A stretch of 64,000 nucleotides of DNA from Streptomyces flavidovirens DSM 40150 (GTDB lineage: Bacteria; Actinomycetota; Actinomycetes; Streptomycetales; Streptomycetaceae), in the NCBI RefSeq assembly GCF_000429085.1, contig NZ_AUBE01000001.1:186001-250000 (forward strand), given 5' to 3'. The position numbers and the translations under genes are program-made. Shown here in pieces: positions 55,444 through 64,000 of this stretch. Position 1 is the stretch's first letter; each line of letters opens with the position of its first letter. Under the pieces are notes generated by a model, which saw only the letters and a program-made list of their open reading frames with translations, did not search any database and had not been told where the DNA came from.

Positions 55444-56199
55444 GTGAGCCAGCCGGAGATGCAGCCCGAGGGGCCCGCCTGGAGGGAGGGCGGGGGTGCG
55501 ACCGAGCAGTCGCACGACGAGGACGATCTGACCGGGCGGCCGTTCCCGCTCGGCGACTGGGGCGAGCCGGCGGAGCGTCTCGACGAGCTCTACCGGTGGG
55601 TGGAGGCGGGCGCGCTGCACACGGCCGACTGGTACCTCGCCGACCGGGCCCGCAAGCGCCGCGCGGCGCGCGCGCTGCGGACGGGCACGGCCGCCGGTGT
55701 GATCGTCGGGGCCGCGCTGCCGCTCGTCGATCTGGCGGGGGCGGTGGACGGCGCGGCGGGCTGGGGTTACCTGTCGCTGCTGCTGGGAGCCGCGTGCGTG
55801 GCCTGCGACCGGTACTTCGGGCTCACGTCGGGGTGGATGCGGGACCTGGCCGCGGCGCAGGCGGTGCAGCGGCGGTTGCAGGCGCTCCAGTTCGACTGGG
55901 CGTCGGAGAGCGTACGGGAGATGCTCGGGCCCACGGAGGGGACGGCGAGCGAGGCGGCCGAGCGCTGCCTCGGCATTCTCCGGCGGTTCTCCGAGGACAT
56001 CTCGGAGCTGGTGCGGTCGGAGACGGCGGACTGGATGGTGGAGTTCCGGGCGGGGCCGGCGCCGTTGGTGATGCAGTCGGCGGGGGCGCCGGGTGGGGTG
56101 GGGCGGCCGGACGGGAGCGCGTCGGTGGGGCGGTACCCGTTGCCTCCGGGTGCGCGGCCGAACATGCCTCGGCAGCGGCCGCCGGAATCGCCCCGCTGA
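55444..56199 (+). CDS. SLATT-domain-like two-helix membrane protein
   Basis: A 251-residue protein. The N-terminal region is acidic, then LDELYRWVEAGALHTADWYL and ADRARKRRAARALRTG precede two membrane helices (about residues 80-98 and 104-122: GWGYLSLLLGAACVACDRYF). A cytoplasmic helical domain and a Pro/Gly-rich tail follow. The helix-2TM-helix layout fits the SLATT superfamily, in which some members are pore effectors of SMODS/SLOG conflict systems; no such partner lies nearby. The GTG has GAGGAG upstream. Confidence 0.72.
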   Translation: MSQPEMQPEGPAWREGGGATEQSHDEDDLTGRPFPLGDWGEPAERLDELYRWVEAGALHTADWYLADRARKRRAARALRTGTAAGVIVGAALPLVDLAGAVDGAAGWGYLSLLLGAACVACDRYFGLTSGWMRDLAAAQAVQRRLQALQFDWASESVREMLGPTEGTASEAAERCLGILRRFSEDISELVRSETADWMVEFRAGPAPLVMQSAGAPGGVGRPDGSASVGRYPLPPGARPNMPRQRPPESPR

Positions 56200-56229
56200 G
56201 GGTGGGCGGGGGTGCGGGAGGCCGCTGCG

Positions 56230-56470
56230 CGGGGCTTTCCCCGACCCGCCCCTTCCCGAACTGGGGCGCCGCCCCAGACCCCGGTCCTCAAACGCCGGAC
56301 GGGCTGAAGTGGCCAGGGGTCTTCCGGGGCTCCGCCCCAGGCCCCGGTCCTGAAACGCCGGACGGGCTGAGGTAGCCGGGGGTTGCCGGGGCTCCGCCCC
56401 AGGCCCCGGTCCTCAAACGCCGGACGGCTGGAAACGGGTGGGTGCCACCGGACGGCTGGAAAGGGGTGGG
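56230..56470. repeat. Intergenic repeat cluster (GGGGCTCCGCCCC ... CAAACGCCGGACGGGCTG)
   Basis: Three tandem, slightly diverged copies of a unit of about 70 bp begin with a G/C hairpin (GGGGCGCCGCCCC or GGGGCTCCGCCCC), then CCCCGGTCCTCAAACGCCGG, then a spacer. This unit occurs between many Streptomyces genes. It fills the 315-bp gap before the convergent gene and may act as a terminator or mobile miniature element. Confidence 0.85.
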
Positions 56471-56514
56471 TGTCGGCGGGCGGGATCGATGTGGCCGGGT
56501 TTTCCGGGGGTCGG

Positions 56515-57234
56515 TCAGCTGAATATGATCATGGAGCCTTGGCCTAGGCTGCGGGTCGCTGCCGCGTGCAGGCCCAGCCAGACGTGGCGTTCGCGGGCGA
56601 AGGGGCTGTCGTCGTACGGAAGAGCGCCGGCCGGCTCCTCCAGGGTGGTCGGGCGCTCGGGCGGCCGGGGCGCCGACGGTGGGTTCGCCGGGTCGATGCC
56701 GATCGCGGGGGCGACGAATTCCAGCTCCCGCAGCAGGCCCTGCGTGGAGCCCAGGGGTCCACCGCCCGCCAGGAGTTCCTCGTTGGACAGGGGCGCCGCG
56801 TAGTCGACCGGGACATACGCGCCCGCGTGGTCGTAGTGCCAGACCAGGTGGGACTGCTGCGCTGTCGACTCGAACATCTCCAAGAGCTGCTCGTAGTCGC
56901 CGCCCAGGGCGTCCACCGGCGTCACTTCGAGACCGCAGAGCTGGAGCAGGTACGCGCGCCGCAGGAAGTGCAGGGCGTCGTAGTCGAAGCCCGCCACCGG
57001 GGCGACATCGCCCGAGAGGCCCGGCATGTAGGCGAAGACGGGAACGGTCGGCAGGCCCGCGTCGGTGAGGGCCTTGTCGTACGACGCGATCTCTTCGGCG
57101 AAGGGGTTGTCGGGGCTGTGGCACAGCACATCGACGAGGGGGACCAGCCACAGGTCACAGGCCACGTACGGCTCGCTCTCCACTGGATTCGTGCGACGGT
57201 CCAGGCAGCGTAGTGCTACCAAGTCGCCGCGCAC
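56515..57234 (-). CDS. Hypothetical protein
   Basis: A 239-residue soluble acidic protein (for example DVLCHSPDNPFAEEIASYDK and GDYEQLLEMFESTAQQSHLV) with no signal peptide or helix anchor. I do not recognise a family. It has dense aromatic and acidic content typical of a genuine folded protein, and third-position GC bias on this strand. The GTG at 57234 is chosen because the upstream extension is Arg/Cys-rich noise; no clear ribosome-binding site precedes it. It starts 25 bp after the glycosyltransferase stop and is likely co-transcribed. Confidence 0.65.
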   Translation of the reverse strand: MRGDLVALRCLDRRTNPVESEPYVACDLWLVPLVDVLCHSPDNPFAEEIASYDKALTDAGLPTVPVFAYMPGLSGDVAPVAGFDYDALHFLRRAYLLQLCGLEVTPVDALGGDYEQLLEMFESTAQQSHLVWHYDHAGAYVPVDYAAPLSNEELLAGGGPLGSTQGLLRELEFVAPAIGIDPANPPSAPRPPERPTTLEEPAGALPYDDSPFARERHVWLGLHAAATRSLGQGSMIIFS

Positions 57235-57259
57235 AGTTGGCGGGCGTACAGCGGTCTCC

Positions 57260-59689
57260 TCAACTGCCGCTGCCCACGTCCCAGATCCAGGCCCCGCCCT
57301 CCGGCTTTCCCGGCTGCCCGAGCAGCCGCGACACCGCGTCGCGCAGCGCCGGAGCGTTGTCCTGCGGCGCGAGTACGACGACTCCCGCCCGCCAGAATTC
57401 AAGGTCGGCGCGTGCCTGGGCCTGCCAGTTGGCGCCGATCACCGGGACGGGGCCGCCGTAGCGGATGTCGCGCAGGAGGTTGGAGGTGTGGCGGGGGGAC
57501 GCGCCGTAGATGCCGATGCGGTCCGGGCCCCAGGGGCCGTTGAAGTAGCCGCCGGGGACCGCGAAATCAGGTGCTGTGGCGGACTGCCAGTGCAGTGCCT
57601 CCGCGTTGCCGGCGTCCGGGAGCGGGACGGGGACCACCGATTCGCCCTCGGCGACGTACGACCTCCACCTGCCCTCCGCGATGAACGCGGGGACTTCGGG
57701 GCGCTCCCGCACCGGCATCGGCGTCGGCACGATCGGCAGGAGCGCGAGGGCGATCGCGGTGAGCCCCAGGGTGCGCGAGAGGCGGTCGGGAGCGGTGCGG
57801 ACACGGTCCGCCGCCAGCGCCACCAGGATGCCCAGCACCGGGGCGCAGATCATCGCCACCCGCGACTCGATGACCGACTCGAAGAGCGGCTGGTGGGCGA
57901 GGGCCCGCCACGGTCCCGGCAGGATCACCTCGGTGTACGGGATGCGGAACCTGGGGCCGAGTGAGAGAAGCGCCGCGGCCAGGCCGGTGAAGGTGAGCGA
58001 CTTGACCAGCGGCAGCCGCCAGAGGGCCAGGACGATGGCGAAGGCGAGGCCGGCCAGCGGCCAGCCGTAGAAGGCGTTCTGCTCGGTGCGGTTCATGGCG
58101 AGCGGGTCGGCCCGTGCCTCGTCGCCGAGCAGCGCGCGCCCGGAGAACTCCAGGAAGGCGAGCGGGCTGTTGCCGGCTTTGTCGCCGTGCAGCACGCTGT
58201 GGTAGCTCTGCGGGCCGAAGAACTGCCAGTACAGCGGGAAGGCGACCAGCGGTACGCACACGGCGGCCGCCACCCCGAGCCCCCTGAGCAGCGGGCGCCA
58301 CGCCTTTCGCGCCACTTCGCGGTGCGCGAGGGCGTACGAGAGGGCGAAGAGCAGCATGCCCATGGCGGCGAGGAGGAGCGGCTCCTCACCGAGGAAGATC
58401 TGGTACGTCGCGAACAGGCCGAGCAGGACGCCGTCGCGTACGACCCTCTCGCCCTCGCAGAGCCGCAGCGCCCGGTCGGTGATCACCGGGATCATGAAGA
58501 GCACGGTGAAGTTGGGGTGCGCGTTGGCGTGCGAGATCATCGGCGGCGCGAAGGCGCACAGCGCGGCGCCGGCGGCCGCCGCCCAGCGGTTGCGTACGAG
58601 CCGCTTTGCGATCAGCCAGTACCAGGCGACGGCGGTCGCGGCGAGGCCGCCGGTCAGGACGAGCGCCCAGGTCATGGTCGGCCCGAAGGCCAGCGTCACG
58701 GGGATGAACGGTACGGACAGCCCGAGCATGACCGTGTTCGCCATGAGGTTCACGCCGTCGGGATAGTTCTGCGCGGTCGTGAAGAGCGGGTTCCGCAGGT
58801 GGGTGATGTTGTCGGCGGTGACCGCGAAGAACCACTCCCACTGGTTCTGGTCCTGCCCGGAGTCGGCCAGATAGCGACGGTCCAGGTCCGCCCACAGCCC
58901 CTTGTAGAGCAGCACGGAGGCGAGGAGGAAAAGGGCGGCAACAGCAACATCGACGCGCCGGATCCGGCGGGCCTTCAGCCGTACGAGCTCGAAAAGCACC
59001 TTGGCGTAGTCGGCCGGCCTGACCTTGGAGCCCTCCTGGTGGGCCCAGCGGACCGGGACCTCGGCCACCGGCCAGCCCGCCCGCCGGAAGAACTGCAGTA
59101 TCTCCACGTCCGTCCCCCACCCGTCGAGACGGGCGTCGGCGAAGGCGGTCCGCGCCTTGTCGCCGTCGAAGAGCTTGAAGCCGCACTGGGTGTCCCGTAT
59201 GCCGGGCACGGCGACGGCCCGTATGAGCCGGTTGCCCATCCGTCCGAGCCACTCGCGCAGGCGCCGCTGGTGTACGTCGATGGACGAATCGGGGTGGGCG
59301 CGCGAGCCTATGGCGGCGGCGAGCCCTTCGCCGTCCTGGGAGAGTTCCTTGTCGAGGCGGTCGAGTTCCTCGATGGGGGTGGCCAGGTCCGCGTCCGTGA
59401 CGAGCACCCGGGCGCCGCGCGAGGCGATGACGCCTCGGCGCAGGGCGTGGCCCTTGCCGCGGTTGCCCCTCTCGTCGGCCTCCACCAGCAGGATGCGCGG
59501 CTCGCGGGCGGCGGCCGCCCGTACCGCGTCGGCCGTGCCGTCCGTGGAGCCGTCGTCGACGACGATCAGCTCCCAGCGGCTCCAGCGGCCGGGGTGCGCG
59601 TCCAGGTGGGCGCAGATCGCCTCCAGGGTGGGGCCCAGGCGCCGTTCCTCGTTGTACGCGGGAACGACGACCGTCAGGTCGGCTCTCAC
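57260..59689 (-). CDS. Membrane glycosyltransferase: GT2 domain fused to a polytopic GT-C-like part
   Basis: An 809-residue protein. Residues about 1-245 are a GT2 domain: VVVPAYNEERRLGPTLEAI, VVDDGSTDGTADAV, VTDADLATPIEEL (DxD-like) and GFKLFDGDKA, resembling dolichyl-phosphate glucosyltransferases. From about residue 250 there are around ten membrane helices with a large terminal extracytoplasmic domain. The likely role is transfer of a sugar to a lipid carrier and onward to an outer acceptor such as a cell-wall glycan. The GTG at 59689 overlaps the GntR stop (GTGA). Confidence 0.87.
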   Translation of the reverse strand: MRADLTVVVPAYNEERRLGPTLEAICAHLDAHPGRWSRWELIVVDDGSTDGTADAVRAAAAREPRILLVEADERGNRGKGHALRRGVIASRGARVLVTDADLATPIEELDRLDKELSQDGEGLAAAIGSRAHPDSSIDVHQRRLREWLGRMGNRLIRAVAVPGIRDTQCGFKLFDGDKARTAFADARLDGWGTDVEILQFFRRAGWPVAEVPVRWAHQEGSKVRPADYAKVLFELVRLKARRIRRVDVAVAALFLLASVLLYKGLWADLDRRYLADSGQDQNQWEWFFAVTADNITHLRNPLFTTAQNYPDGVNLMANTVMLGLSVPFIPVTLAFGPTMTWALVLTGGLAATAVAWYWLIAKRLVRNRWAAAAGAALCAFAPPMISHANAHPNFTVLFMIPVITDRALRLCEGERVVRDGVLLGLFATYQIFLGEEPLLLAAMGMLLFALSYALAHREVARKAWRPLLRGLGVAAAVCVPLVAFPLYWQFFGPQSYHSVLHGDKAGNSPLAFLEFSGRALLGDEARADPLAMNRTEQNAFYGWPLAGLAFAIVLALWRLPLVKSLTFTGLAAALLSLGPRFRIPYTEVILPGPWRALAHQPLFESVIESRVAMICAPVLGILVALAADRVRTAPDRLSRTLGLTAIALALLPIVPTPMPVRERPEVPAFIAEGRWRSYVAEGESVVPVPLPDAGNAEALHWQSATAPDFAVPGGYFNGPWGPDRIGIYGASPRHTSNLLRDIRYGGPVPVIGANWQAQARADLEFWRAGVVVLAPQDNAPALRDAVSRLLGQPGKPEGGAWIWDVGSGS

Positions 59690-60384
59690 TGCTGCGGCCG
59701 CTCCGGCCGCTCGCCGCTCTCGAGTCGCTCGGCCCAGGCCAGCATCTGCGCGTGATACGCCGCGATGACGGCCCGTACCGCCTCGGCGTCCCCCCGCGTC
59801 ACCGCGTCGACGACTTCCGAGTGGCCGTTCCACATCCGGGCCCTGAGGCTCGGGTCTCCGCGCAGGTACGGGACGGAGAAGACCCAGCAGCGCAGCCGGA
59901 GCTGGTGCAGGAAGCCGGAGATGTGCGGGTTGTCGTTGAGGGCGCCGAGCTCGCGCCAGAAGCGCAGGTCGTACCCGATGAAGATGTCCAGGTCGCCCGC
60001 GCGGGCCGCCCGCGCCGCCTCTTCGGCCCGGCGCCTGATGGCCATGAGCACGTCCGCGCAGGCGCCGCTCCAGCCGCCTGCCACCAGCTTGCGGAAGAGG
60101 CCGTCGGTGATCAGGGAACGGGCTTCGACCATGCCGCGGAAGTCCGCCACGGAGATCTCGCGGACGCGGAAGCCGCGGTGGTGGTCGCAGTCGAGGAGGC
60201 TCTGTGCCGCCAGGTCGACGAGCGCTTCCCTGACGGGGGTCGCGGAGACCCCGTACTGGTCGGCGATCTGCTTGACGGTGAATCCCTGCCCCGGCCGCAG
60301 ACGGCCGGCGAGCACCTCGTCACGCAGCGCGTCGGCTATCTGCTGCCGCAGGGTGTTGCGGGTGACAGGTCCGCTCGCGGGCAT
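59686..60384 (-). CDS. GntR-family (FCD/FadR subfamily) regulator
   Basis: A 232-residue regulator. The winged helix has RQQIADALRDEVLAGRLRPG and ADQYGVSATPVREALVDLAAQ. The C-terminal FCD helical domain has the metal/ligand residues (Asp, His in DLDIFIGYDLRFWRELG and NGHSEVVDAV). It is coupled to the glycosyltransferase, and the adjacent upstream gene is an aminotransferase on the same strand; which of them it controls is not clear. Confidence 0.92.
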   Translation of the reverse strand: MPASGPVTRNTLRQQIADALRDEVLAGRLRPGQGFTVKQIADQYGVSATPVREALVDLAAQSLLDCDHHRGFRVREISVADFRGMVEARSLITDGLFRKLVAGGWSGACADVLMAIRRRAEEAARAARAGDLDIFIGYDLRFWRELGALNDNPHISGFLHQLRLRCWVFSVPYLRGDPSLRARMWNGHSEVVDAVTRGDAEAVRAVIAAYHAQMLAWAERLESGERPERPQQ

Positions 60385-60502
60385 GGCGTCTTTCCCCTTC
60401 GTATGGCTCCGGACACCTTAGGCGGTGCGGCCGGGAGCCTGCCGGAGGGTGTCGTACGCGGGCAGGGGCCGGGGCCCCCGCCCGCGCGGTCGGCGCCGGC
60501 TG

Positions 60503-61864
60503 TCAGGCGGCGGTGGTGTGTTCGTCCGCCGCCGACAGGGCGATGTCCAGGACGGCCAGACCCTCCTTCGCCTCCCCCTCGGTGACGTTGCAGGGCGGGA
60601 CGACGTGCGTGCGGTTCATGTTGATGAAGGGCCACAGGCCGTTCTTCTTGCAGGCCGCGCCGAACGCCGCCATCGGGGCGTTGTCCGCGCCCGACGCGTT
60701 GTACGGGACGAGCGGCTCGCGGGTCTCGCGGTCCTTGACCAGGTCGAGGGCCCAGAACATGCCCGTACCACGGATCTCGCCGATGCTCGGGTGGCGCTCG
60801 GCCAGCTCGCGCAGGCCGGGGGCGATCACCGTCTCGCCGATGTGCGCCGCGTTCTCGACGACCCGCTCCTCCTCCATCACCTGAATGGTGGCGACGGCGG
60901 CCGCACAGGCCAGCGGGTGGCCCGAGTACGTCAGACCGCCGGGATACGGCCGCTTCTCGAAGGTCTCGGCGATCGCACCGGAGATCGCCACACCCCCGAG
61001 AGGCACGTAACCGGAATTGACCCCCTTCGCGAAGGTCATCAGGTCCGGTACGACGTCGAAGTGCTCGGAGGCGAACCACTTGCCCGTACGGCCGAAGCCC
61101 GCCATGACCTCGTCGAGGACGAAGACGATGCCGTACCGGTCGCAGATCTCGCGTACGCCCGCGAGGTAGCCGGGCGGCGGCGTCATGATGCCCGCCGTGC
61201 CCGGAATGGTCTCCAGAACGATCGCGGCGATGGCGGCCGGCCCCTCGAAGGCGATCGTGTCCTCGAGGTGCTGGAGCGCGCGGGCGCACTCCTGGGCCTC
61301 GGTCTCGGCGTAGAAGGCCGACCGGTACAGGAACGGCGCCCAGAAGTGGACCGTCCCCGACGTGCCGTTGTCGGACGCCCAGCGGCGCGGGTCGCCGGTC
61401 AGGTTGATCGCGGTCGTCGTACCGCCGTGGTACGAGCGGTAGGCGGCCAGGACCTTGTGGCGGCCCGTGTGCAGACGGGCCATGCGGACGGCGTTCTCGA
61501 TGGCCTCGGCGCCGCCGTTGGTGAAGAAGATCTTGTCGAGGTCACCGGGGGTGCGCTCGGCGATGAGGCGTGCGGCCTCGGAACGCGGCTCGACGGCGAA
61601 GGCGGGCGCGAAGGTGGAGAGCTTCGCCGCCTGCTCCTGGATCGCCGCGACGACCTTCGGGTGCTGGTAGCCGATGTTCGTGAAGACGAGGCCGCTGGTG
61701 AAGTCGAGGTAGCGGTTGCCGTCATAGTCCCAGAAGTACGAACCCTCGGCGCCGGCGACGGCGAGCGGATCGATCAGACCCTGGGCGGACCAGGAGTGGA
61801 ACACGTGCGCGCGGTCTGCGGCTTTCACGGCCGCGCCGGACTGCGAGTGGGCATGAGGGGTCAT
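60503..61864 (-). CDS. Class III (omega) aminotransferase
   Basis: A 453-residue PLP enzyme. YFWDYDGNRYLDFTSGLVF, FFTNGGAEAIENAVRMAR (phosphate-binding GGAEA), SYHGGTTTA and VLDEVMAGFGRTGKWFA (Asp) are present, with PLP lysine in LMTFAKGVNSGY. It resembles aspartate/beta-alanine/taurine:pyruvate-type aminotransferases. ATG at 61864 (MTPHAHSQSG). It is divergent from the DJ-1/PfpI gene. Confidence 0.92.
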   Translation of the reverse strand: MTPHAHSQSGAAVKAADRAHVFHSWSAQGLIDPLAVAGAEGSYFWDYDGNRYLDFTSGLVFTNIGYQHPKVVAAIQEQAAKLSTFAPAFAVEPRSEAARLIAERTPGDLDKIFFTNGGAEAIENAVRMARLHTGRHKVLAAYRSYHGGTTTAINLTGDPRRWASDNGTSGTVHFWAPFLYRSAFYAETEAQECARALQHLEDTIAFEGPAAIAAIVLETIPGTAGIMTPPPGYLAGVREICDRYGIVFVLDEVMAGFGRTGKWFASEHFDVVPDLMTFAKGVNSGYVPLGGVAISGAIAETFEKRPYPGGLTYSGHPLACAAAVATIQVMEEERVVENAAHIGETVIAPGLRELAERHPSIGEIRGTGMFWALDLVKDRETREPLVPYNASGADNAPMAAFGAACKKNGLWPFINMNRTHVVPPCNVTEGEAKEGLAVLDIALSAADEHTTAA

Positions 61865-62024
61865 GGCCCCAGGGTAGGGACGCGCTGGTGGGAGCCGACA
61901 TGGCCACCTTGTATGGCCTGCGCCACTTTGGTGGGCAGGGTGTCGATGGATCCCGACACTCCATTGACAACACACTGTCACAGTGACAGCATCCTGCCGT
62001 AGCAGTCGATCCGAGGAGACCGTC

Positions 62025-62624
62025 ATGGCAGACAGGACCGTGCACCTCGCCGTTTACGACACGTTCGCCGACTGGGAGACGGGCCACACCACCGCCCACC
62101 TGGCCCGGAACGGCCACACCGTCAACACCGTCGCAGCGACCGACGCCCCCGTCACGACCATGGGCGGCGTACGCATCCAGCCCGACCTCACGCTCGACGA
62201 CCTGAACCCCGAGGACAGCGCCCTGCTGGTCCTCACCGGCGCGAGCCTGTGGGACACGTCCGACGACCTCGCCCCCTTCGCCCGCAAGGCACGCGCGTTC
62301 CTCGACGCGGGCGTACCGGTCGCGGCGATCTGCGGCGCGACGGCCGGCCTGGCACGCGAGGGCGTACTCGACGACCGCACCCACACCAGCGCCGTCCCCT
62401 TCTACCTCGCCGCCACCGGCTACAAGGGCGGCGACCACTACCGCGACGAGGACGCCGTCACCGACGAGGAAGGCCTCCTGATCACGGCCGGGCCCACCGA
62501 GCCGGTCGCTTTCGCCCGCGAGGTGTTCGCGCGGCTCGGCGTGTACGAGGGCGAGAAGCTCGACGCCTGGTACCGGCTGTTCCACGATTCCGACGCGTCC
62601 GCCTTCGAGGTGCTGGAGTCGTGA
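62025..62624 (+). CDS. DJ-1/PfpI family protein
   Basis: A 199-residue protein: VHLAVYDTFADWETGHTTAH (Glu), LVLTGASLWD and the elbow AAICGATAGLA (Cys before Gly-Ala). This is a ThiJ/PfpI-type protein of unknown substrate and a different subgroup from the island DJ-1 gene. GAGGAG precedes the ATG. It overlaps the MarR gene in a GTGA, implying joint expression and probable MarR autoregulation. Confidence 0.92.
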   Translation: MADRTVHLAVYDTFADWETGHTTAHLARNGHTVNTVAATDAPVTTMGGVRIQPDLTLDDLNPEDSALLVLTGASLWDTSDDLAPFARKARAFLDAGVPVAAICGATAGLAREGVLDDRTHTSAVPFYLAATGYKGGDHYRDEDAVTDEEGLLITAGPTEPVAFAREVFARLGVYEGEKLDAWYRLFHDSDASAFEVLES

Positions 62625-63070
62625 GCGGCACCCCGGAGCAGGAGCTGCTCAGCCGTACCGCGCTCGGCACCTTCCGCCTCAACGGCCAGTTCCTCGCGCT
62701 CTCCGAGGAACTGGCCCGCCCGGCCGGGCTGACCGCCGCCTGGTGGCAGGTCATCGGCGCCGTACTGCGCGATCCACTGCCGGTGGCCGGCATCGCCCGC
62801 ACCATGGGGATCACCCGGCAGAGCGTGCAGCGCATCGCCGACCTGCTCGTCACCAAGGGCCTCGCGGAGTACGTCCCCAACCCCGCCCACCGCAGAGCCA
62901 AACTGCTGCGGCCCACCGAGGCGGGCCGGGAGGCCGTACGGAAGATAGAGCCGGGGCACGCGGCGCTCGCGGCGCGGCTCAAGGCGGAGCTGGGCGAGAA
63001 GGGCTTCGCCGAGACGGTACGCGTACTGGAGCGGCTCTCCAGGGCGCTGGACGCGGTGGCGGAACCGTAG
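62621..63070 (+). CDS. MarR-family regulator
   Basis: A 149-residue protein with a winged helix: AAWWQVIGAVLRDPLPVAGI, ARTMGITRQSVQRIADLLV and the wing NPAHRRAKLLRPTEAGREAV. MarR proteins usually repress their own operon, so it should sense a ligand relevant to the upstream DJ-1/PfpI protein. The GTG at 62621 overlaps the preceding stop. Confidence 0.92.
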   Translation: MSGTPEQELLSRTALGTFRLNGQFLALSEELARPAGLTAAWWQVIGAVLRDPLPVAGIARTMGITRQSVQRIADLLVTKGLAEYVPNPAHRRAKLLRPTEAGREAVRKIEPGHAALAARLKAELGEKGFAETVRVLERLSRALDAVAEP

Positions 63071-63152
63071 GCCGCTTCGCACCCGTCCTTGTCGTACCGG
63101 CGCACTATCCTCAGGCAACTGGGGGAGTTCTCGGGGGAGGGGTGGCGCTGCC

Positions 63153-64000
63153 ATGGAGAAACTGGGACCGGCCGACCCACAGCAGATCGGCGCCTACCGG
63201 CTGTTGGCGCGCCTCGGCGCGGGCGGGATGGGGCAGGTCTATCTGGCCCGCTCGGGCCGTGGCCGTACGGTCGCCGTCAAGCTGGTACGCCGAGAGCTCG
63301 CCGAGCAGGAGGAGTTCCGCGCCCGCTTCCGCCAGGAGGTGGCGGCGGCGAGACGGGTCGGCGGCCGGTGGACGGCGCCGGTGCTCGACGCGGACACGGA
63401 AGCGGTGGTCCCCTGGGTGGCCACCGGCTACGTGGCCGGCCCGGACCTCCACACGGTCGTCAGCGCCGACGGCCCGCTCCCGGAGCGCTCCGTCCACATC
63501 CTGGGGGCAGGGCTGGCGCACGCACTGCGGGACATCCACACGGCTGGTCTCATCCACCGCGACCTGAAGCCGTCCAACATCCTGATCACCATCGACGGCC
63601 CGCGCGTCATTGATTTCGGCATCGCGCGCGCCCTGGAAACGGTCACGGAGGCGGCCGGCCTCACCAGAACCGGCGCCCTGGTCGGCTCCCCCGGCTTCAT
63701 GGCCCCGGAACAGGTCCGCGGTGAGCGCATCACACCGGCCTGCGACATCTTCTGCCTGGGCTCGGTCATGGCCTACGCGGCGACGGGCCGCCTCCCCTTC
63801 GGCACGGCCGACAGCGGAGTCCACGCCCTGATGTACCGCATAGCGACCGAACCGCCGACGCTGGACGGCATCCCGGAGGGCCTCCAGGACCTGATCGGCT
63901 CCTGCCTGCACAAAGACCCCGCGGCACGCCCTTCCCTCGCCCGGGTGCTGGAGCGCACCCGTGGCGGCGACAGCGGCGACCCCTGGCTCCCGGCGGCCCT
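63153..64000 (+). CDS. Serine/threonine protein kinase (partial, runs off the right edge)
   Basis: The first 282 residues of a Hanks-type kinase. The glycine loop is LGAGGMGQVYLA, the Lys is in VAVKLVRREL, the catalytic loop IHRDLKPSNIL, DFGIA, and activation segment GSPGFMAPEQ. The N-terminus is cytoplasmic; a membrane helix and outer domain, if any, would lie beyond the window. The ATG at 63153 has GGGGGAGGGG upstream. Confidence 0.94.
   Translation, partial: MEKLGPADPQQIGAYRLLARLGAGGMGQVYLARSGRGRTVAVKLVRRELAEQEEFRARFRQEVAAARRVGGRWTAPVLDADTEAVVPWVATGYVAGPDLHTVVSADGPLPERSVHILGAGLAHALRDIHTAGLIHRDLKPSNILITIDGPRVIDFGIARALETVTEAAGLTRTGALVGSPGFMAPEQVRGERITPACDIFCLGSVMAYAATGRLPFGTADSGVHALMYRIATEPPTLDGIPEGLQDLIGSCLHKDPAARPSLARVLERTRGGDSGDPWLPAA

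Overview
The window is chromosomal DNA from a high-GC actinobacterium, almost certainly Streptomyces or a close relative. It carries bldG, wblA and crp, codons with a G/C-rich third position, many GTG starts and 1-4 base ATGA/GTGA stop-start overlaps. From memory, the gene order matches the S. coelicolor core region from about SCO3548 (anti-sigma gene next to bldG) to SCO3621 (Ser/Thr kinase). Most of it is conserved core chromosome. The clear exception is an inserted block at a tRNA-Pro gene.

Layout. 1-891: the anti-sigma kinase-like gene (partial) and bldG. 891-3455: a MrfA/YprA-type helicase. 3394-8388: a tightly overlapped leftward tad cluster (CpaE-like ATPase, TadA, TadB, TadC, Flp-like pilin, TadE, TadE/G-like). 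8843-13291: HAD phosphatase, a probable non-coding RNA region, a Fic-like protein, a P-loop ATPase and a deacetylase-like lipoprotein. 13570-21511: a SulP transporter-carbonic anhydrase fusion, acetyl-CoA synthetase, and an nhaA/holin-like/epoxide-hydrolase operon. 21828-26286: a leftward nth - CoA-type NUDIX - MarP protease - GH4 set, divergent from crp. 27231-32153: MBL-fold/NUDIX pair, RidA/DUF4177 pair and two Get3/ArsA-like ATPases. 32150-36753: wblA, a class A penicillin-binding protein, YqeY and a metallophosphoesterase.

36880-45137 is a candidate genomic island. The 3' half of an intact tRNA-Pro(CGG) is repeated exactly (41 bp) 8.18 kb downstream. Between the copies lie a decayed IS5-like transposase, an MmyB-type regulator, a leftward run fabG - old yellow enzyme - methylglyoxal synthase - DJ-1/PfpI - nudC, a divergent UDP-glucose 4-epimerase-like gene, and a secreted-protein gene cut off at the right repeat. 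Pairing a methylglyoxal-producing enzyme with a DJ-1/PfpI protein, two reductases and an NADH pyrophosphatase on a mobile segment is the most interesting content of the window.

45281-64000 returns to core: VOC protein, S9 peptidase and SURF1. Then comes a long leftward series ebfC - recR - DUF5063 - lysC - asd - sigma factor - membrane partner. After that are a SLATT-like membrane protein, an intergenic repeat cluster, a hypothetical gene, a large membrane glycosyltransferase with a GntR regulator, a class III aminotransferase, a DJ-1/PfpI - MarR pair, and the start of a Ser/Thr protein kinase running off the right edge. No rRNA genes and no CRISPR arrays were seen.
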